Positions 1-8,879 of a DNA stretch of 64,000 nt are shown piece by piece (position 1 is the stretch's first letter; each line of letters opens with the position of its first letter). The DNA is taken from contig JAPWHF010000014.1 in the NCBI GenBank assembly GCA_027214125.1, positions 1 through 64,000 on the forward strand, in the 5' to 3' direction. The notes beneath the pieces were generated by a model, which searched no databases, had not been told where the DNA came from, and saw only the letters and a program-made list of their open reading frames with translations. The position numbers and the translations under genes are program-made. Origin of the DNA: Zoogloeaceae bacterium G21618-S1. Lineage in GTDB: Bacteria; Pseudomonadota; Gammaproteobacteria; Burkholderiales; Rhodocyclaceae.

Positions 1-141
1 GACATCGACCACGAAGGCCACGTACAGCCAGCCCTGCCAGGTCGAGACATAGGTGAAGTCCGAGACCCAAAGCTGGTGTCGGCAGATCGGCTCGACCCCG
101 AAGGTATCGCGATGCTGATCGACGAACGCTCTCAGGACTTG
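1..141 (-). pseudogene. IS3-family transposase OrfB, internally deleted and cut by window edge
   Basis: The -1 frame relative to OrfA reads through the OrfB N-terminus (AFVDQHRDTFGVEPICR) and passes directly into HQLWVSDFTYVSTWQGW, the start of the DDE core. In intact IS3 OrfB proteins roughly 100 residues separate these blocks, so an in-frame deletion has removed the segment between them. The first catalytic aspartate (in SDFTYV) is kept. The rest of the catalytic core lies outside the window. That the segment is missing is clear; whether this happened in this copy or is a fixed variant is unknown. Confidence 0.7.
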
Positions 142-467
142 AATCGGCGGTCGAGCTCCGCCTGGGCGAAAAACGCGCTGGCAAGCTTGAGGATCTCGTT
201 GACCTTGCGCAGCTCACGGACCTCACGTTCCAGTTCCTTGACCCGCTGCTGATCAGCCGTTGTAGGGCCCGAGCGTTGGCCGGTGTTGCGTTCGTGCTGC
301 CGAACCCAGCCATGCAAGGTCTGTGGCGTGCAGCCGATCTTGGCGGCGATGGACTCGATGGCCGCCCACTGCGAGGGGTGATCGCCTCGACACTCGGCAA
401 CCATGCGTACGGCGCGCTCATGGACTTCGGGGGAGTACTTCGCGGGTTTCTTCTTCATGCTGTTCAT
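132..467 (-). CDS. IS3-family transposase OrfA
   Basis: A 111-residue HTH_Tnp_1 protein, the usual length for IS3 OrfA. An N-terminal helix-turn-helix (about residues 10-60, including [18 protein letters not shown]) would bind the IS ends. A C-terminal leucine-zipper-like coiled coil (about 72-95, including [18 protein letters not shown]) mediates multimerisation. It ends with the characteristic [10 protein letters not shown] stretch, where IS3 elements shift into the -1 frame to make the OrfAB transposase. The OrfB frame opens in the -1 frame just before the OrfA stop. OrfA looks intact, unlike OrfB. Confidence 0.85.
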   Translation of the reverse strand: MNSMKKKPAKYSPEVHERAVRMVAECRGDHPSQWAAIESIAAKIGCTPQTLHGWVRQHERNTGQRSGPTTADQQRVKELEREVRELRKVNEILKLASAFFAQAELDRRFKS

Positions 468-607
468 GGCTCTATCTTCTCAAGAGGGAGAGCCTCCACC
501 AAACCCGGGGCGATTCAAATCTCCCAGCCCCCGGGCATCACTCCATTCTGTGGTACGGCTGAAGGGGGCAGGTTATGTTGCTCGGACATCTACCGCTGCA
601 GGCGAAG

Positions 608-635
608 AAAAGGCGACCCGCGGGTCGCCCTTTAA
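608..635 (-). terminator. Rho-independent terminator of the pgk operon
   Basis: A perfect hairpin GGCGACCC-GC-GGGTCGCC (612-629) is followed on the minus strand by TTTTCTTC, 20-40 bases after the pgk stop. It closes the carbon-metabolism operon just before the IS element. Confidence 0.85.
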
Positions 636-654
636 TCCTTGAACCAGCCTGCAC

Positions 655-1839
655 TCAATTGTCGAATCGTGCCTCGAGAGCGGCGATGGCGGGCAGTGTT
701 TTGCCTTCGAGGAATTCCAGGAAGGCGCCGCCGCCCGTCGAGATGTAGCCGATATCGTCGGCAATGTGGAATTTGGCGATGGCTGCGAGCGTGTCACCGC
801 CGCCGGCGATGGAGAAAGCTTCGGAGTGGGCGATGGCGGAGGCCATCATCTTGGTGCCGCCGGCGAACTGCGCATGCTCGAAAACGCCAACCGGGCCGTT
901 CCACACGATGGTGCCTGCGTGGGCAATGATGTCGGCCAGCTTCGCCGCTGTCTTGGGGCCGACATCGAGGATGCGGTCGTGAGCGCCGACTTCATCGGCG
1001 GGGATACGGTTGGCGCGGGCAAGGGCGGAGACTTCGTCGGCAACGACGACGTCGACCGGCAGCGGGACTTCCGCGCCACGGGCCTTCATCATGTCCATGA
1101 TGGCCTGGGCTTCCTTGACCAGTTCCGGCTCGGCCAGCGACTCACCGATGCGCTTGCCGGAGGCGAGCAGGAAGGTGTTGGCGATGCCGCCACCGACGAT
1201 GAGTTGGTCGACCTTGTCGGCCAGCGTACGCAAAATCGTGAGTTTGCTCGACACTTTTGCGCCGCCGACGATGGCAACCAGCGGACGGGCGGGGTTTTCT
1301 GTGGCTTTGGACAGGGCGTCAATCTCTGCGCCCATGAGCATTCCGGCACAGGCGACCGGCGCAAACCGGGCAATGCCTTCGGTCGTGGCTTCTGCGCGGT
1401 GCGCGGTGCCGAATGCGTCATTGACGTAGATGTCGCACAGAGCGGCCATCTTGCGGGAAAGATCTTCGTTGTTTTTCTTTTCGCCGATATTACCCCGGCA
1501 ATTCTCGAGCAGCACGACTTCGCCAGGTTTGACTTCGAATCCGCCGTCGACCCAATGGTTGATCAGACGCACAGGGCGATTGATCAGTTGGCCAAGGCGA
1601 ACTGCGACGGGCGTCAGGGAGTCGTCGGCACCGAGCTGTCCTTCAGTGGGACGGCCGAGATGGGAGGTGACCATGACGGCGGCGCCCTGGTCCAGACAGT
1701 ATTGAATGGACGGAATGGACGCCCGGATGCGAGTGTCTTCGGTGATGTTGCCGGCATCGTCTTGCGGGACATTGAGGTCGGCGCGGATGAAGACTCGCTT
1801 GCCGCTGACATCGAGTTCGTTGAGTTTTTTGACTTTCAT
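655..1839 (-). CDS. pgk: Phosphoglycerate kinase
   Basis: Cytoplasmic enzyme of 394 residues, the standard length, interconverting 1,3-bisphosphoglycerate + ADP and 3-phosphoglycerate + ATP. In the Calvin cycle it runs in the ATP-consuming direction. The N-terminal signature [13 protein letters not shown] (about residues 14-26) and SHLGRP motif bind the substrate. VGGAKVSSK and the C-terminal [10 protein letters not shown] / STGGGAFLE glycine-rich loops bind nucleotide. The start at 1839 overlaps the epd stop (ATGA), so the two are translationally coupled. A longer reading frame upstream is only the shadow of epd. epd-pgk order is also seen in enterobacteria. Confidence 0.97.
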   Translation of the reverse strand: MKVKKLNELDVSGKRVFIRADLNVPQDDAGNITEDTRIRASIPSIQYCLDQGAAVMVTSHLGRPTEGQLGADDSLTPVAVRLGQLINRPVRLINHWVDGGFEVKPGEVVLLENCRGNIGEKKNNEDLSRKMAALCDIYVNDAFGTAHRAEATTEGIARFAPVACAGMLMGAEIDALSKATENPARPLVAIVGGAKVSSKLTILRTLADKVDQLIVGGGIANTFLLASGKRIGESLAEPELVKEAQAIMDMMKARGAEVPLPVDVVVADEVSALARANRIPADEVGAHDRILDVGPKTAAKLADIIAHAGTIVWNGPVGVFEHAQFAGGTKMMASAIAHSEAFSIAGGGDTLAAIAKFHIADDIGYISTGGGAFLEFLEGKTLPAIAALEARFDN

Positions 1840-2903
1840 TGCGGGGTTTCCAGAAGTGAATCCAAAGAATCCGTGCTTGACCAGCGGGGGTGCCAGTGAT
1901 GCAGCACATCGACCATCCGGCTGGCGAACCCCCACTCGTTGTCGAACCAGATCAGCAGACTGAGCAGGTGTTCGCCGCCAATGCGTGTCTGGCCACCGTC
2001 GATGACGGCGGAGTGGGGGTCATGGTTGAAGTCGATCGAGGCGTGAGCCTGTTCAGTGTAGGCGAGTCGCGCCAGATGTCGGCTATGGGCGGCATCGGCG
2101 AGGAGCTGATTGATCGCCTCGACACTGCTGATCGGCTTCTGCACCGTCAGTGCCAACTCGATGGCCGAGACGTTGAGTGTCGGCACCCGTATGGCTTTTG
2201 CCTGAACGCGTCCAGCGAGTCTGGGTAGCAGACGCTCGACGCCGCGTGCCAATCCGGTAGCGACCGGGATGATGGACTGCATGGCGGAGCGGGTTCGGCG
2301 CAAATCGGTGTGATGGTAGCCATCGATCAGGGGCTGGTCGTTCATCACCGAATGAATGGTGGTGAGGATGGCCTGATCGACGCCGTAAGCCTGGTCGATG
2401 ATGTCAAGTACCGGGACGACAGCGTTGGTTGTGCAGGAGGCATTGGAGACGATGCGCTCACGGCCGGTGAGCGTGTCGTGATTGATGCCGAAAACGATGG
2501 TGGCGTCGACATCCTCAGCGCTATTGGCCGGGTGCGAGAGGAGGATACGTGGGCAGCCAGCCTTGATGAAGCGTTGCAGTTCCGCGCGTGTGCCGTAGTG
2601 ACCGGAGCACTCGATCACCAGGTCGATGTTCATGCCGGACCAATTGACCGCTTCGGGCGTCGTCTCGTGCGTGACAGCGATGCGCTGGCCGTCGATCACC
2701 AGTGTGTTCGTATCGATCTCCACCACACCAGGGAAGCGGCCATGGGTCGAGTCGAAGCGGGTGAGGTATTCGATGCTGGCCAGGTCAGCCGGTTCGTTGA
2801 TCGCCACGACCTGATAATTGTCGCGGTAGGGCGATTCGTGCAGTGCGCGCAGCAAGCAGCGGCCGATGCGACCGTATCCGTTGATAGCCAGGCGAAGTGT
2901 CAT
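1836..2903 (-). CDS. epd: Erythrose-4-phosphate dehydrogenase (GAPDH paralogue)
   Basis: A 355-residue GAPDH-family protein: N-terminal NAD-binding Rossmann fold ([16 protein letters not shown]) and the catalytic cysteine in SNASCTTN. The C-terminal signature [16 protein letters not shown], then [13 protein letters not shown], matches Epd rather than glycolytic GAPDH. Epd oxidises erythrose-4-phosphate to 4-phosphoerythronate in the DXP-dependent pyridoxal phosphate pathway. It follows gapA after a terminator-like hairpin and overlaps pgk by 4 bases. The residue after CTTN is Ala, where GAPDH and E. coli Epd usually have Cys. A role as a second triose-phosphate dehydrogenase cannot be excluded. 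Confidence 0.85.
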   Translation of the reverse strand: MTLRLAINGYGRIGRCLLRALHESPYRDNYQVVAINEPADLASIEYLTRFDSTHGRFPGVVEIDTNTLVIDGQRIAVTHETTPEAVNWSGMNIDLVIECSGHYGTRAELQRFIKAGCPRILLSHPANSAEDVDATIVFGINHDTLTGRERIVSNASCTTNAVVPVLDIIDQAYGVDQAILTTIHSVMNDQPLIDGYHHTDLRRTRSAMQSIIPVATGLARGVERLLPRLAGRVQAKAIRVPTLNVSAIELALTVQKPISSVEAINQLLADAAHSRHLARLAYTEQAHASIDFNHDPHSAVIDGGQTRIGGEHLLSLLIWFDNEWGFASRMVDVLHHWHPRWSSTDSLDSLLETPQ

Positions 2904-2922
2904 GGGCGGGTCCGGCAGGCGT

Positions 2923-2954
2923 GAACGAAAACGGGGACGCTGTGGGCGTCCCCG
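2923..2954 (-). terminator. Terminator-like hairpin between gapA and epd
   Basis: The stem CGGGGACGC / GCGTCCCCG (2932-2954, 5-base loop) is followed on the minus strand by TTTTCGTT. It sits in the 63-base gap between the gapA stop and epd start, so it probably attenuates transcription into epd-pgk and makes gapA the better expressed gene. Confidence 0.7.
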
Positions 2955-2966
2955 TGCTCGTGTAAG

Positions 2967-3983
2967 TTATTTGGCCTGCGCGAAGGCGCGCGCGGCGTCG
3001 AGCATACGGCAGGAGTAGCCCCACTCGTTGTCGTACCAGGCCAGTACCTTGACCAGCGTGCCATCAATGACGCGGGTCTGGGTGGCGTCGAAGGTGGACG
3101 ACACGGTGGTGTGGTTGAAGTCGCTGGACACCAACGGCTCGTTGTTCACCGCCAGAATGCCCTTGAGCGGGCCATTCGCCGCGGCGGTCATCAGTTCGTT
3201 GATCTCTTCCTTGGTGGTCTGACGCTCGGCCGTGAAGGTGAGGTCGACCAGCGACACGTTGATGGTCGGCACACGCAGGGCGAAACCGTCGACCTTGCCC
3301 TTCAGTTGCGGCAGTACCAAGCCGACGGCCTTGGCGGCGCCGGTTTTGGTCGGGATGATGTTGGCGGCGGCGGCGCGGGCGCGACGCAGATCCTTGTGGC
3401 GCACGTCCACGGTTACCTGATCATTGGTGTAGGCGTGGATGGTGGTCATCAGGCCCTGCTTGATGCCGATACTGTCAGACAGCACCTTGGCGACCGGTGC
3501 GAGGCAGTTGGTGGTGCACGAGGCGTTGGAGACGACGGTCATGCCTTCGCCCAGCACTTCTTCGTTTACGCCCATGACGATGGTGGCGTCGACGTCGTCA
3601 CCGCCCGGGGCGGAGATCAGTACGCGCCTGGCGCCCATGTCGAGCAGCTGCTGGGCCTTGGCCTTGCTGGTGTAGGCGCCGGTGCACTCGAGCAGCACGT
3701 CGACGCCATGGCTGCCCCAGTTCACGCCTTTCGGGTCTTTGGTTGAGTAGAAGGGGATCTTCTTGCCGTCGATGATGATCGTGTCTTCACCTTCGGTTTC
3801 AACCGAGGTGGCGAAGCGGCCATGCGTGGTGTCGTACTTGAGCAGGTGCGCGTTGGTGGTCAGGTCGCCCGAGGCGTTGATGGCGACAAGCTCAAGTTCG
3901 CTTTGCAGACCTTGTTCGTAGATGGCGCGCAGGGTGCAGCGACCGATGCGGCCGAAACCGTTGATGGCAACTTTGATCGTCAT
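2967..3983 (-). CDS. gapA: Glyceraldehyde-3-phosphate dehydrogenase, type I
   Basis: A 338-residue NAD(P)-dependent GAPDH converting glyceraldehyde-3-phosphate to 1,3-bisphosphoglycerate, reversible in glycolysis, gluconeogenesis and the Calvin cycle. The N-terminal Rossmann motif is [16 protein letters not shown] and the catalytic cysteine lies in [15 protein letters not shown]. The C-terminus has the canonical [12 protein letters not shown]. The start at 3983 follows a GAAGGA ribosome site. A much longer open frame upstream is a shadow of tkt. The 50-base gap to tkt suggests cotranscription with tkt and the phosphoribulokinase gene. Confidence 0.97.
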   Translation of the reverse strand: MTIKVAINGFGRIGRCTLRAIYEQGLQSELELVAINASGDLTTNAHLLKYDTTHGRFATSVETEGEDTIIIDGKKIPFYSTKDPKGVNWGSHGVDVLLECTGAYTSKAKAQQLLDMGARRVLISAPGGDDVDATIVMGVNEEVLGEGMTVVSNASCTTNCLAPVAKVLSDSIGIKQGLMTTIHAYTNDQVTVDVRHKDLRRARAAAANIIPTKTGAAKAVGLVLPQLKGKVDGFALRVPTINVSLVDLTFTAERQTTKEEINELMTAAANGPLKGILAVNNEPLVSSDFNHTTVSSTFDATQTRVIDGTLVKVLAWYDNEWGYSCRMLDAARAFAQAK

Positions 3984-4033
3984 GGATAGCGTCCTTCGTT
4001 CTCTAGTTTGAATCCGGTAAGTGTCTTTTTGCC

Positions 4034-6064
4034 TCAGGCCACGCGAGAGCGCACAGCGTCGACTACCGCTTCGGCGGTAATGCCGAAGAGCTTGAACAGT
4101 TCGCCCGCCGGGGCCGATTCGCCAAAACTGTCGATGCCGATCACCGCGCCTTCGAGGCCGACATACTTGCGCCAGAAGTCCGTCACGCCGGCTTCGACCG
4201 CGACGCGCGGGATACCCGTGGGTAGTACCGAGGTTTTGTAGTCGGCATCCTGACGATCGAACACGTTGGTGCAGGGCATGGAGACCACGCGTACGTAGGT
4301 GCCAGCGTCTGCCAGCGTCTGTTGCGCGGCCATGGCCAAGGCGATTTCCGAGCCCGTGGCGATGATAACCGCATGCGGCGCGTCGCCGCGTGATGCATTG
4401 CCGGCTTCGGCCAACACGTAGCCACCGCGTCGAATCGCGGCGGTCTGTGCTGTGCCGCGGGCCTGGAAGGGCAGGTTCTGACGCGAGAAGCACAGGGTCG
4501 ACGGGCCGTCGGCGCGCTCAATGGCGTGCGCCCAGGCCACGGCCGATTCAGTGGTGTCGCAGGGGCGCCACACGTCCATGTTGGGAATGTAGCGCAGCGT
4601 GGCGGTTTGTTCGACCGGCTGGTGCGTGGGGCCGTCTTCGCCGAGGCCGATGGAGTCGTGGGTGAACACGAAGATCTGGCGCAGCTTCATGAGTGCGGCC
4701 ATGCGTAGTGCGTTGCGCGCGTACTCGCTGAACATCAGGAAGGTGGCGGTGTAAGGGATCAGCCCGCCGTGCAGGCTGGCGCCGTTGGCGATCGCCGCCA
4801 TGCCGAATTCGCGCACGCCGTAGTACACATAGTTGCCGCCAGCTTCGCGCGTGACGCCTTTGGCGCCCGACCACAGCGTGAGATTGGAGCCGGCGAGATC
4901 GGCCGAGCCGCCGAGCAGTTCGGGCAGCTTGGGGGCGAAGGCTTCGATGGCGTTTTGGCTAGCCTTGCGGGTGGCGATGGTCTCGGCCTTGTCGCCGACC
5001 TGCGCCAGCACCGTGTCGACGTGCGCTGACCAGTCGGCCGGCAGCGTGCCGCTCATGCGGCGCTCGAATTCGGCGGCCAGCGCGGGGTGGGCGCTGCGGT
5101 AGGCGGTGAAGCGGGTGTTCCACTCGGCTTCGGCCGCGGCGCCGGTTTCACGCGCATTCCAGGCGGCGTAGACGTCGGCGGGCACTTCAAACGGCGGATG
5201 GTTCCAGCCGATGTACTCGCGCGCGGCGGCGATTTCGGCATCGCCCAGCGGGGCGCCGTGCACATCGTGGCCACCCTGCTTGTTGGGCGCGCCGGCGCCG
5301 ATCACCGTCTTGCAGCAGATCAGCGTCGGCTGGGTGGTGTTGGCGCGGGCCTGCTCGATAGCGGCCTGAACGGCGGCGCTGTCGTGGCCTTGCACGTCGC
5401 GGATCACCTGCCAGCCGTAAGCTTCGAAGCGCTTCGGGGTGTCATCGGTGAACCAGCCGTCGACATGGCCGTCGATGGAGATGTTGTTGTCGTCGTAGAA
5501 GGCGGTCAGCTTGCCCAGGCCCCAGGTGCCGGCGAGCGAACAGGCTTCGTGCGAGATGCCTTCCATCAGGCAGCCGTCGCCAAGGAAAACCCAGGTGCGA
5601 TGGTCGACGATGTCGTGACCAGGCTGGTTGAACTCGTCCGCCAGTACTTTTTCGGCCAGCGCCATACCAACAGCGTTGGTGATGCCCTGGCCAAGCGGGC
5701 CGGTGGTGGTTTCGATGCCCGGTGCGTAGCCGTATTCGGGGTGGCCCGGGGTCTTGCTGTGCAGTTGGCGGAAGTTCTTCAGGTCGTCGATCGACAGATC
5801 GTAGCCAGTCAGGTGCAGCAGGGCATAGATCAGCATCGAGCCATGGCCGTTGGACAGTACGAAGCGGTCGCGGTCGGCCCACTTGGGGTTGGCGGGGTTG
5901 TGCTTGAGGTTGTGACGCCACAGCACTTCGGCGATTTCTGCCATGCCCATGGGCGCGCCGGGGTGGCCGGACTTGGCTTTCTGGACCGCATCCATGGCCA
6001 GCGCGCGAATCGCGCCGGTGATCGGGTTGAACTGGGGCAGTGTGACGTTGCGCTCAGACGACAT
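4034..6064 (-). CDS. tkt: Transketolase
   Basis: A 676-residue thiamine-diphosphate enzyme moving two-carbon units between sugar phosphates in the pentose phosphate and Calvin cycles. Visible features are [11 protein letters not shown] near the N-terminus, the ThDP motif [13 protein letters not shown] ending in [21 protein letters not shown] in the pyrimidine domain, and the C-terminal domain with [17 protein letters not shown] chose the start at 6064 (MSSERN) over 6082 because a GAGAGAG ribosome site precedes it. It lies between the phosphoribulokinase gene and gapA, matching cbbT-cbbG order in autotrophs. Confidence 0.95.
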   Translation of the reverse strand: MSSERNVTLPQFNPITGAIRALAMDAVQKAKSGHPGAPMGMAEIAEVLWRHNLKHNPANPKWADRDRFVLSNGHGSMLIYALLHLTGYDLSIDDLKNFRQLHSKTPGHPEYGYAPGIETTTGPLGQGITNAVGMALAEKVLADEFNQPGHDIVDHRTWVFLGDGCLMEGISHEACSLAGTWGLGKLTAFYDDNNISIDGHVDGWFTDDTPKRFEAYGWQVIRDVQGHDSAAVQAAIEQARANTTQPTLICCKTVIGAGAPNKQGGHDVHGAPLGDAEIAAAREYIGWNHPPFEVPADVYAAWNARETGAAAEAEWNTRFTAYRSAHPALAAEFERRMSGTLPADWSAHVDTVLAQVGDKAETIATRKASQNAIEAFAPKLPELLGGSADLAGSNLTLWSGAKGVTREAGGNYVYYGVREFGMAAIANGASLHGGLIPYTATFLMFSEYARNALRMAALMKLRQIFVFTHDSIGLGEDGPTHQPVEQTATLRYIPNMDVWRPCDTTESAVAWAHAIERADGPSTLCFSRQNLPFQARGTAQTAAIRRGGYVLAEAGNASRGDAPHAVIIATGSEIALAMAAQQTLADAGTYVRVVSMPCTNVFDRQDADYKTSVLPTGIPRVAVEAGVTDFWRKYVGLEGAVIGIDSFGESAPAGELFKLFGITAEAVVDAVRSRVA

Positions 6065-6189
6065 CGCTCTCTCGCGGCTCATGGGCCAGATTGGGGAAAG
6101 GCGGAATTATCGTCGAAACCGGCCCGCTTGGGTACCCGCTTGTGCGTCGCAGCAGCCCGGCGGTCGGTATGTAGCAGGTTCGATTATTG

Positions 6190-6214
6190 TCATGGAATCA
6201 TTGTCTTGCCATGA
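6190..6214. repeat. Inverted repeat between phosphoribulokinase gene and tkt
   Basis: TCATGG and CCATGA are separated by 13 bases, directly after the prkB stop in the transcribed direction. It could be an operator for tkt or a weak RNA hairpin. There is no T-tract, so it does not look like a terminator. Function unknown. Confidence 0.3.
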
Positions 6215-6217
6215 AAA

Positions 6218-7093
6218 TCAGACCCACTGACGACGGCGCTCCATGAGCTTCCAGATAAGGGGCGTGAGGATGAGTTGCATGGCGAGGTCCAGTCGACCGC
6301 CTGGCACGACGATGGTATTGGCCCGCGACATGAACGCGCCGCTGATCATGTTGAGCAGGTAGGGGAAGTCTACGCCGCGCGGGTCCTTGAAACGCACGAC
6401 CACCATCGATTCTTCGAGCGTTGGGATGTCGCGCGACGAGAAGGGGTTGGAGGTGTCGACCACCGGCACGCGCTGGAAGTTGATATGGGTGTGCGAAAAC
6501 TGCGGGACGATGTAATGCACGTAGTCGTGCATGCGTCGCAGGATGGTGTCCTGCACCGCGTCTTTGGAGTAGCCGCGCAGGCGGGTGTCGCGGTGCAGCT
6601 TCTGGATCCACTCCAGGTTGATGGTTGGCACCACGCCGATCAACAAATCGACATGGCGCGCGATATTGACCTCTTCGGTCACCATGGCGCCGTGCAGGCC
6701 CTCGTAGAACAGGCAGTCGGTGCCCACCGGAAGGTCTTCCCACTCGGTGAAGGTGCCCATCGGCAGGTTCCAGCGCAGCGATTGCGCTTCATTGTGCACA
6801 TAGTGGCGACGCCGACCGGTGGCCGAATCGCCATAGGCGCGGAAGATCTGTTCCAGATCGGAGATCAGGTTGGCCTCGGGGCCGAAATGGCTGATGCCGC
6901 GCTCGCCGCGGGCTTCGGCTTCGTCGATGAGGCGCTTCATTTCGTCGCGCGGATAGCGATGGAAGCTGTCGCCTTCGATCACCGCGGCGTTCACGTTCTC
7001 GCGATGAAAGATCGCCTCGAAAGTGTGTTTGACCGTGGTTGTGCCCGCGCCCGACGAGCCGGTGACGGCAATGATCGGATGCTTCATCGACAT
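6218..7093 (-). CDS. prkB: Phosphoribulokinase (proteobacterial class)
   Basis: A 291-residue kinase phosphorylating ribulose-5-phosphate to ribulose-1,5-bisphosphate. The P-loop GSSGAGTTT is at residues 12-20, and AAVIEGDSFHRYPRDEM and the catalytic region YEGLHGAMV follow, as in proteobacterial (octameric) phosphoribulokinases. The start at 7093 is preceded by CGGAG at a good spacing. It is followed by tkt, gapA, epd and pgk on the same strand, the set that regenerates and uses RuBP. Related PrkB proteins also occur in organisms without RubisCO, so the gene alone does not prove autotrophy. Confidence 0.9.
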   Translation of the reverse strand: MSMKHPIIAVTGSSGAGTTTVKHTFEAIFHRENVNAAVIEGDSFHRYPRDEMKRLIDEAEARGERGISHFGPEANLISDLEQIFRAYGDSATGRRRHYVHNEAQSLRWNLPMGTFTEWEDLPVGTDCLFYEGLHGAMVTEEVNIARHVDLLIGVVPTINLEWIQKLHRDTRLRGYSKDAVQDTILRRMHDYVHYIVPQFSHTHINFQRVPVVDTSNPFSSRDIPTLEESMVVVRFKDPRGVDFPYLLNMISGAFMSRANTIVVPGGRLDLAMQLILTPLIWKLMERRRQWV

Positions 7094-7123
7094 GAAAGGA
7101 CTCCGGAGAAAAGCTGGCGAAAA

Positions 7124-7933
7124 TCAGGAATGACTGGATACCCAGGTGCGCCACTGCTGGAACAGTCCGGGGCTCGCGGCAGCAATGATGCCGCGCTTGA
7201 CTGCCGGGCCGGCCATCAAGTCGCCGCCGTCGAGGGCTGCGCATTCGCCGCCCGCCTCTTGCAGAATCAGCCGGCCGGCCGCGTAGTCCCACAACATCTG
7301 GCCGCCATGGATGTAGACGTCGAGTCGGCCCGCCGCCACAAAGCACCATTCCAGCGCGCTGGAGCCGAAGTTGCGCTGCGAATAATAGGGCGGGCGCACG
7401 GCCAATTCATCGGCCAGATGATGGCTGACCCGCTTGAAATCCACGCCGGCGACGGCCTCGCTCAGGCGCTCGGCGGGTTGGCGCAGGGGCAGTTCGGTGC
7501 CGTTCAGATACGCGCCGGCGCCAGCGGCTGCGTAGAAGCACTCATCGGTGACCGGGTTGTACACCACGCCGAAGCGCGGTTCGTGCTCCATCATGTAGGC
7601 GATGGAGACGGCAAAAAAAGGGACGCCGTTGGCGAAATTGGTGGTGCCGTCGATGGGATCGATACACCACAGCCCGCGCTTGCCTTCAGCCCACAGGCGG
7701 GCTTGCTGCTCGGGGCTCATTTCTTCACCCAGCACCGGGCCGGGGGCCAGTTCCGGCAAGGCTTGAGAGAACATGCGCTGAGATTCGAGGTCCGCCTCGG
7801 TAAACAAGGAGCCGTCGCTCTTCTTCTGGCGCGCGGTGTTGAGGTGTCGCGGCAGGATCACGTCGCGGGCGATATCGCGGACGACGGATTCGAGGGCGCG
7901 GGCCCGGGACAGACGCTTGGCGGCGGTATTCAT
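7124..7933 (-). CDS. Inositol monophosphatase family sugar phosphatase
   Basis: A 269-residue metal-dependent phosphatase of the IMPase/FBPase superfamily. Metal-binding motifs are visible in order: GEE (about residue 70), DPIDGTTNF (about 92-100) and WDYAAG (about 215-220). Substrates in this family include myo-inositol-1-phosphate, fructose-1,6-bisphosphate and 3'-phosphoadenosine-5'-phosphate, and sequence alone does not decide. As first gene of a block with phosphoribulokinase and transketolase, it might supply a fructose- or sedoheptulose-bisphosphatase activity; this is inference. A longer upstream reading frame runs into the rsmE promoter region, so I took the ATG at 7933. Confidence 0.8.
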   Translation of the reverse strand: MNTAAKRLSRARALESVVRDIARDVILPRHLNTARQKKSDGSLFTEADLESQRMFSQALPELAPGPVLGEEMSPEQQARLWAEGKRGLWCIDPIDGTTNFANGVPFFAVSIAYMMEHEPRFGVVYNPVTDECFYAAAGAGAYLNGTELPLRQPAERLSEAVAGVDFKRVSHHLADELAVRPPYYSQRNFGSSALEWCFVAAGRLDVYIHGGQMLWDYAAGRLILQEAGGECAALDGGDLMAGPAVKRGIIAAASPGLFQQWRTWVSSHS

Positions 7934-8077
7934 GCGCAAAATTCCTGCTGTCGGGGCGGTGCGGCAATCCGGCGGGCCGGTGCCCCGAGGCGTCGCCGGT
8001 ATGCCGGCGAACCGGGGTGGGCAACACCGTTGAATTGGAGGCGACAATCGGGGGGAGTCGCTCGAAGCGCCGAGCAC

Positions 8078-8108
8078 TGGAAACTCCAAGCAAAGCCGAC
8101 CCTATAAT
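8078..8108 (+). promoter_or_regulatory. Candidate rsmE promoter giving a leaderless mRNA
   Basis: A perfect TATAAT is at 8103-8108, with a weak -35 candidate TGGAAA at 8078-8083 (19-base spacing). Initiation about 7 bases after the -10 would fall at 8115, the second of two adjacent ATG codons. No ribosome-binding sequence precedes either ATG. Confidence 0.5.
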
Positions 8109-8111
8109 AGC

Positions 8112-8834
8112 ATGATGACTCATCGATTCTTTTGCCCCGGCCCCCTGTCCGCGGGCGCTTCCGTCGTGTTGCCCGACGACGCTGCTCATCATGCAACGCG
8201 GGTTTTGCGCCTGCGCGCCGACACGGCGATCGAGGTGTTCGATGGCGAAGGGCGGGCGCATCCTGCGGTCTTGGCGTCCACGACCTCGCCGGTCACCGCC
8301 GTGCTCGGCGCCGCCTTGCCGTTGGCGCCCTTGCCGCGATGCCGCATCACCCTGGTGCAAGCGCTGGCCGGCGGCGACAAGATGGACTGGGTGGTTCAAA
8401 AGGCCGTAGAACTGGGCGTAGACATGATCCAGCCCGTGGCTGCCAAGCGGTCAGTGCTGCGTCTGGAGGGCGCGCGGGCCGAGAAAAGGCTGGCACACTG
8501 GCAGAAGGTGGCGGTGTCGGCGTGTGAGCAATGTGGGCAGAATCGCCTGCCGCAGGTGATGCCGGTGCTGCCGCTCGAGCGCTGGTTGATGGCCGCGTCG
8601 GGTGGCTGGGTGCTGGCGCCGGCTGCGCCGCAGGCCTTGCGCTTGCGCCCGGTGCCGGAGGATGGGCAGATCACTTTGTTGGTCGGGCCGGAAGGTGGTT
8701 GGGACGATGCCGAGCTGGCCGCGATGGCGACTCGGGGTGTCGAGGCGGTGTCGCTGGGGCCGCGCGTGCTGCGTACCGAAACCGCCGGTTTGGCTGCAAT
8801 AGCGGCCATACAGGCACTGTGGGGTGATTATTGA
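8112..8834 (+). CDS. rsmE: 16S rRNA (uracil(1498)-N3)-methyltransferase
   Basis: A 240-residue SPOUT-class methyltransferase that N3-methylates U1498 of 16S rRNA using SAM. Seen: an N-terminal PUA-like domain with HHATRVLRLR, a central VQKAVELGVD...SVLR block with EQCGQNR, and the C-terminal trefoil knot LLVGPEGGWDDAEL ... SLGPRVLRTETAGL, the SAM-binding signature. The length matches the family. Two ATG codons at 8112 and 8115 are possible starts, and a -10 box immediately upstream suggests a leaderless message. It is divergent from the carbon-metabolism operon. Confidence 0.95.
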   Translation: MMTHRFFCPGPLSAGASVVLPDDAAHHATRVLRLRADTAIEVFDGEGRAHPAVLASTTSPVTAVLGAALPLAPLPRCRITLVQALAGGDKMDWVVQKAVELGVDMIQPVAAKRSVLRLEGARAEKRLAHWQKVAVSACEQCGQNRLPQVMPVLPLERWLMAASGGWVLAPAAPQALRLRPVPEDGQITLLVGPEGGWDDAELAAMATRGVEAVSLGPRVLRTETAGLAAIAAIQALWGDY

Positions 8835-8879
8835 TCGGCCGGGGTGCAGCGTCGGTCGCCGCAATTGACGGGAGAGAGC

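Larger units (their letters stand above)
1..517 (-). mobile_element. IS3-family insertion sequence, one end
   Basis: The element enters from the left window edge and is read leftwards: OrfA, then OrfB in the -1 frame. The putative terminal inverted repeat is at 499-517 (minus strand begins TGAATCGCCCCGGG), which resembles the ends of IS51-group IS3 elements as I recall them. The other end and any target duplication lie outside the window. OrfB is internally deleted, so this copy is unlikely to move by itself. It lies directly downstream of the pgk terminator. Confidence 0.8.

Noticed and set aside
766-1899. Long open frame (377 codons) on the plus strand opposite pgk
   Set aside because: It is the antisense shadow of pgk; composition is dominated by reverse-frame Gly/Asp/Val, with no ribosome site and no domain.
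6275-8107. 610-codon plus-strand frame opposite phosphoribulokinase and the IMPase-like gene
   Set aside because: Both minus-strand genes have full catalytic motifs; the plus frame is a high-GC shadow.
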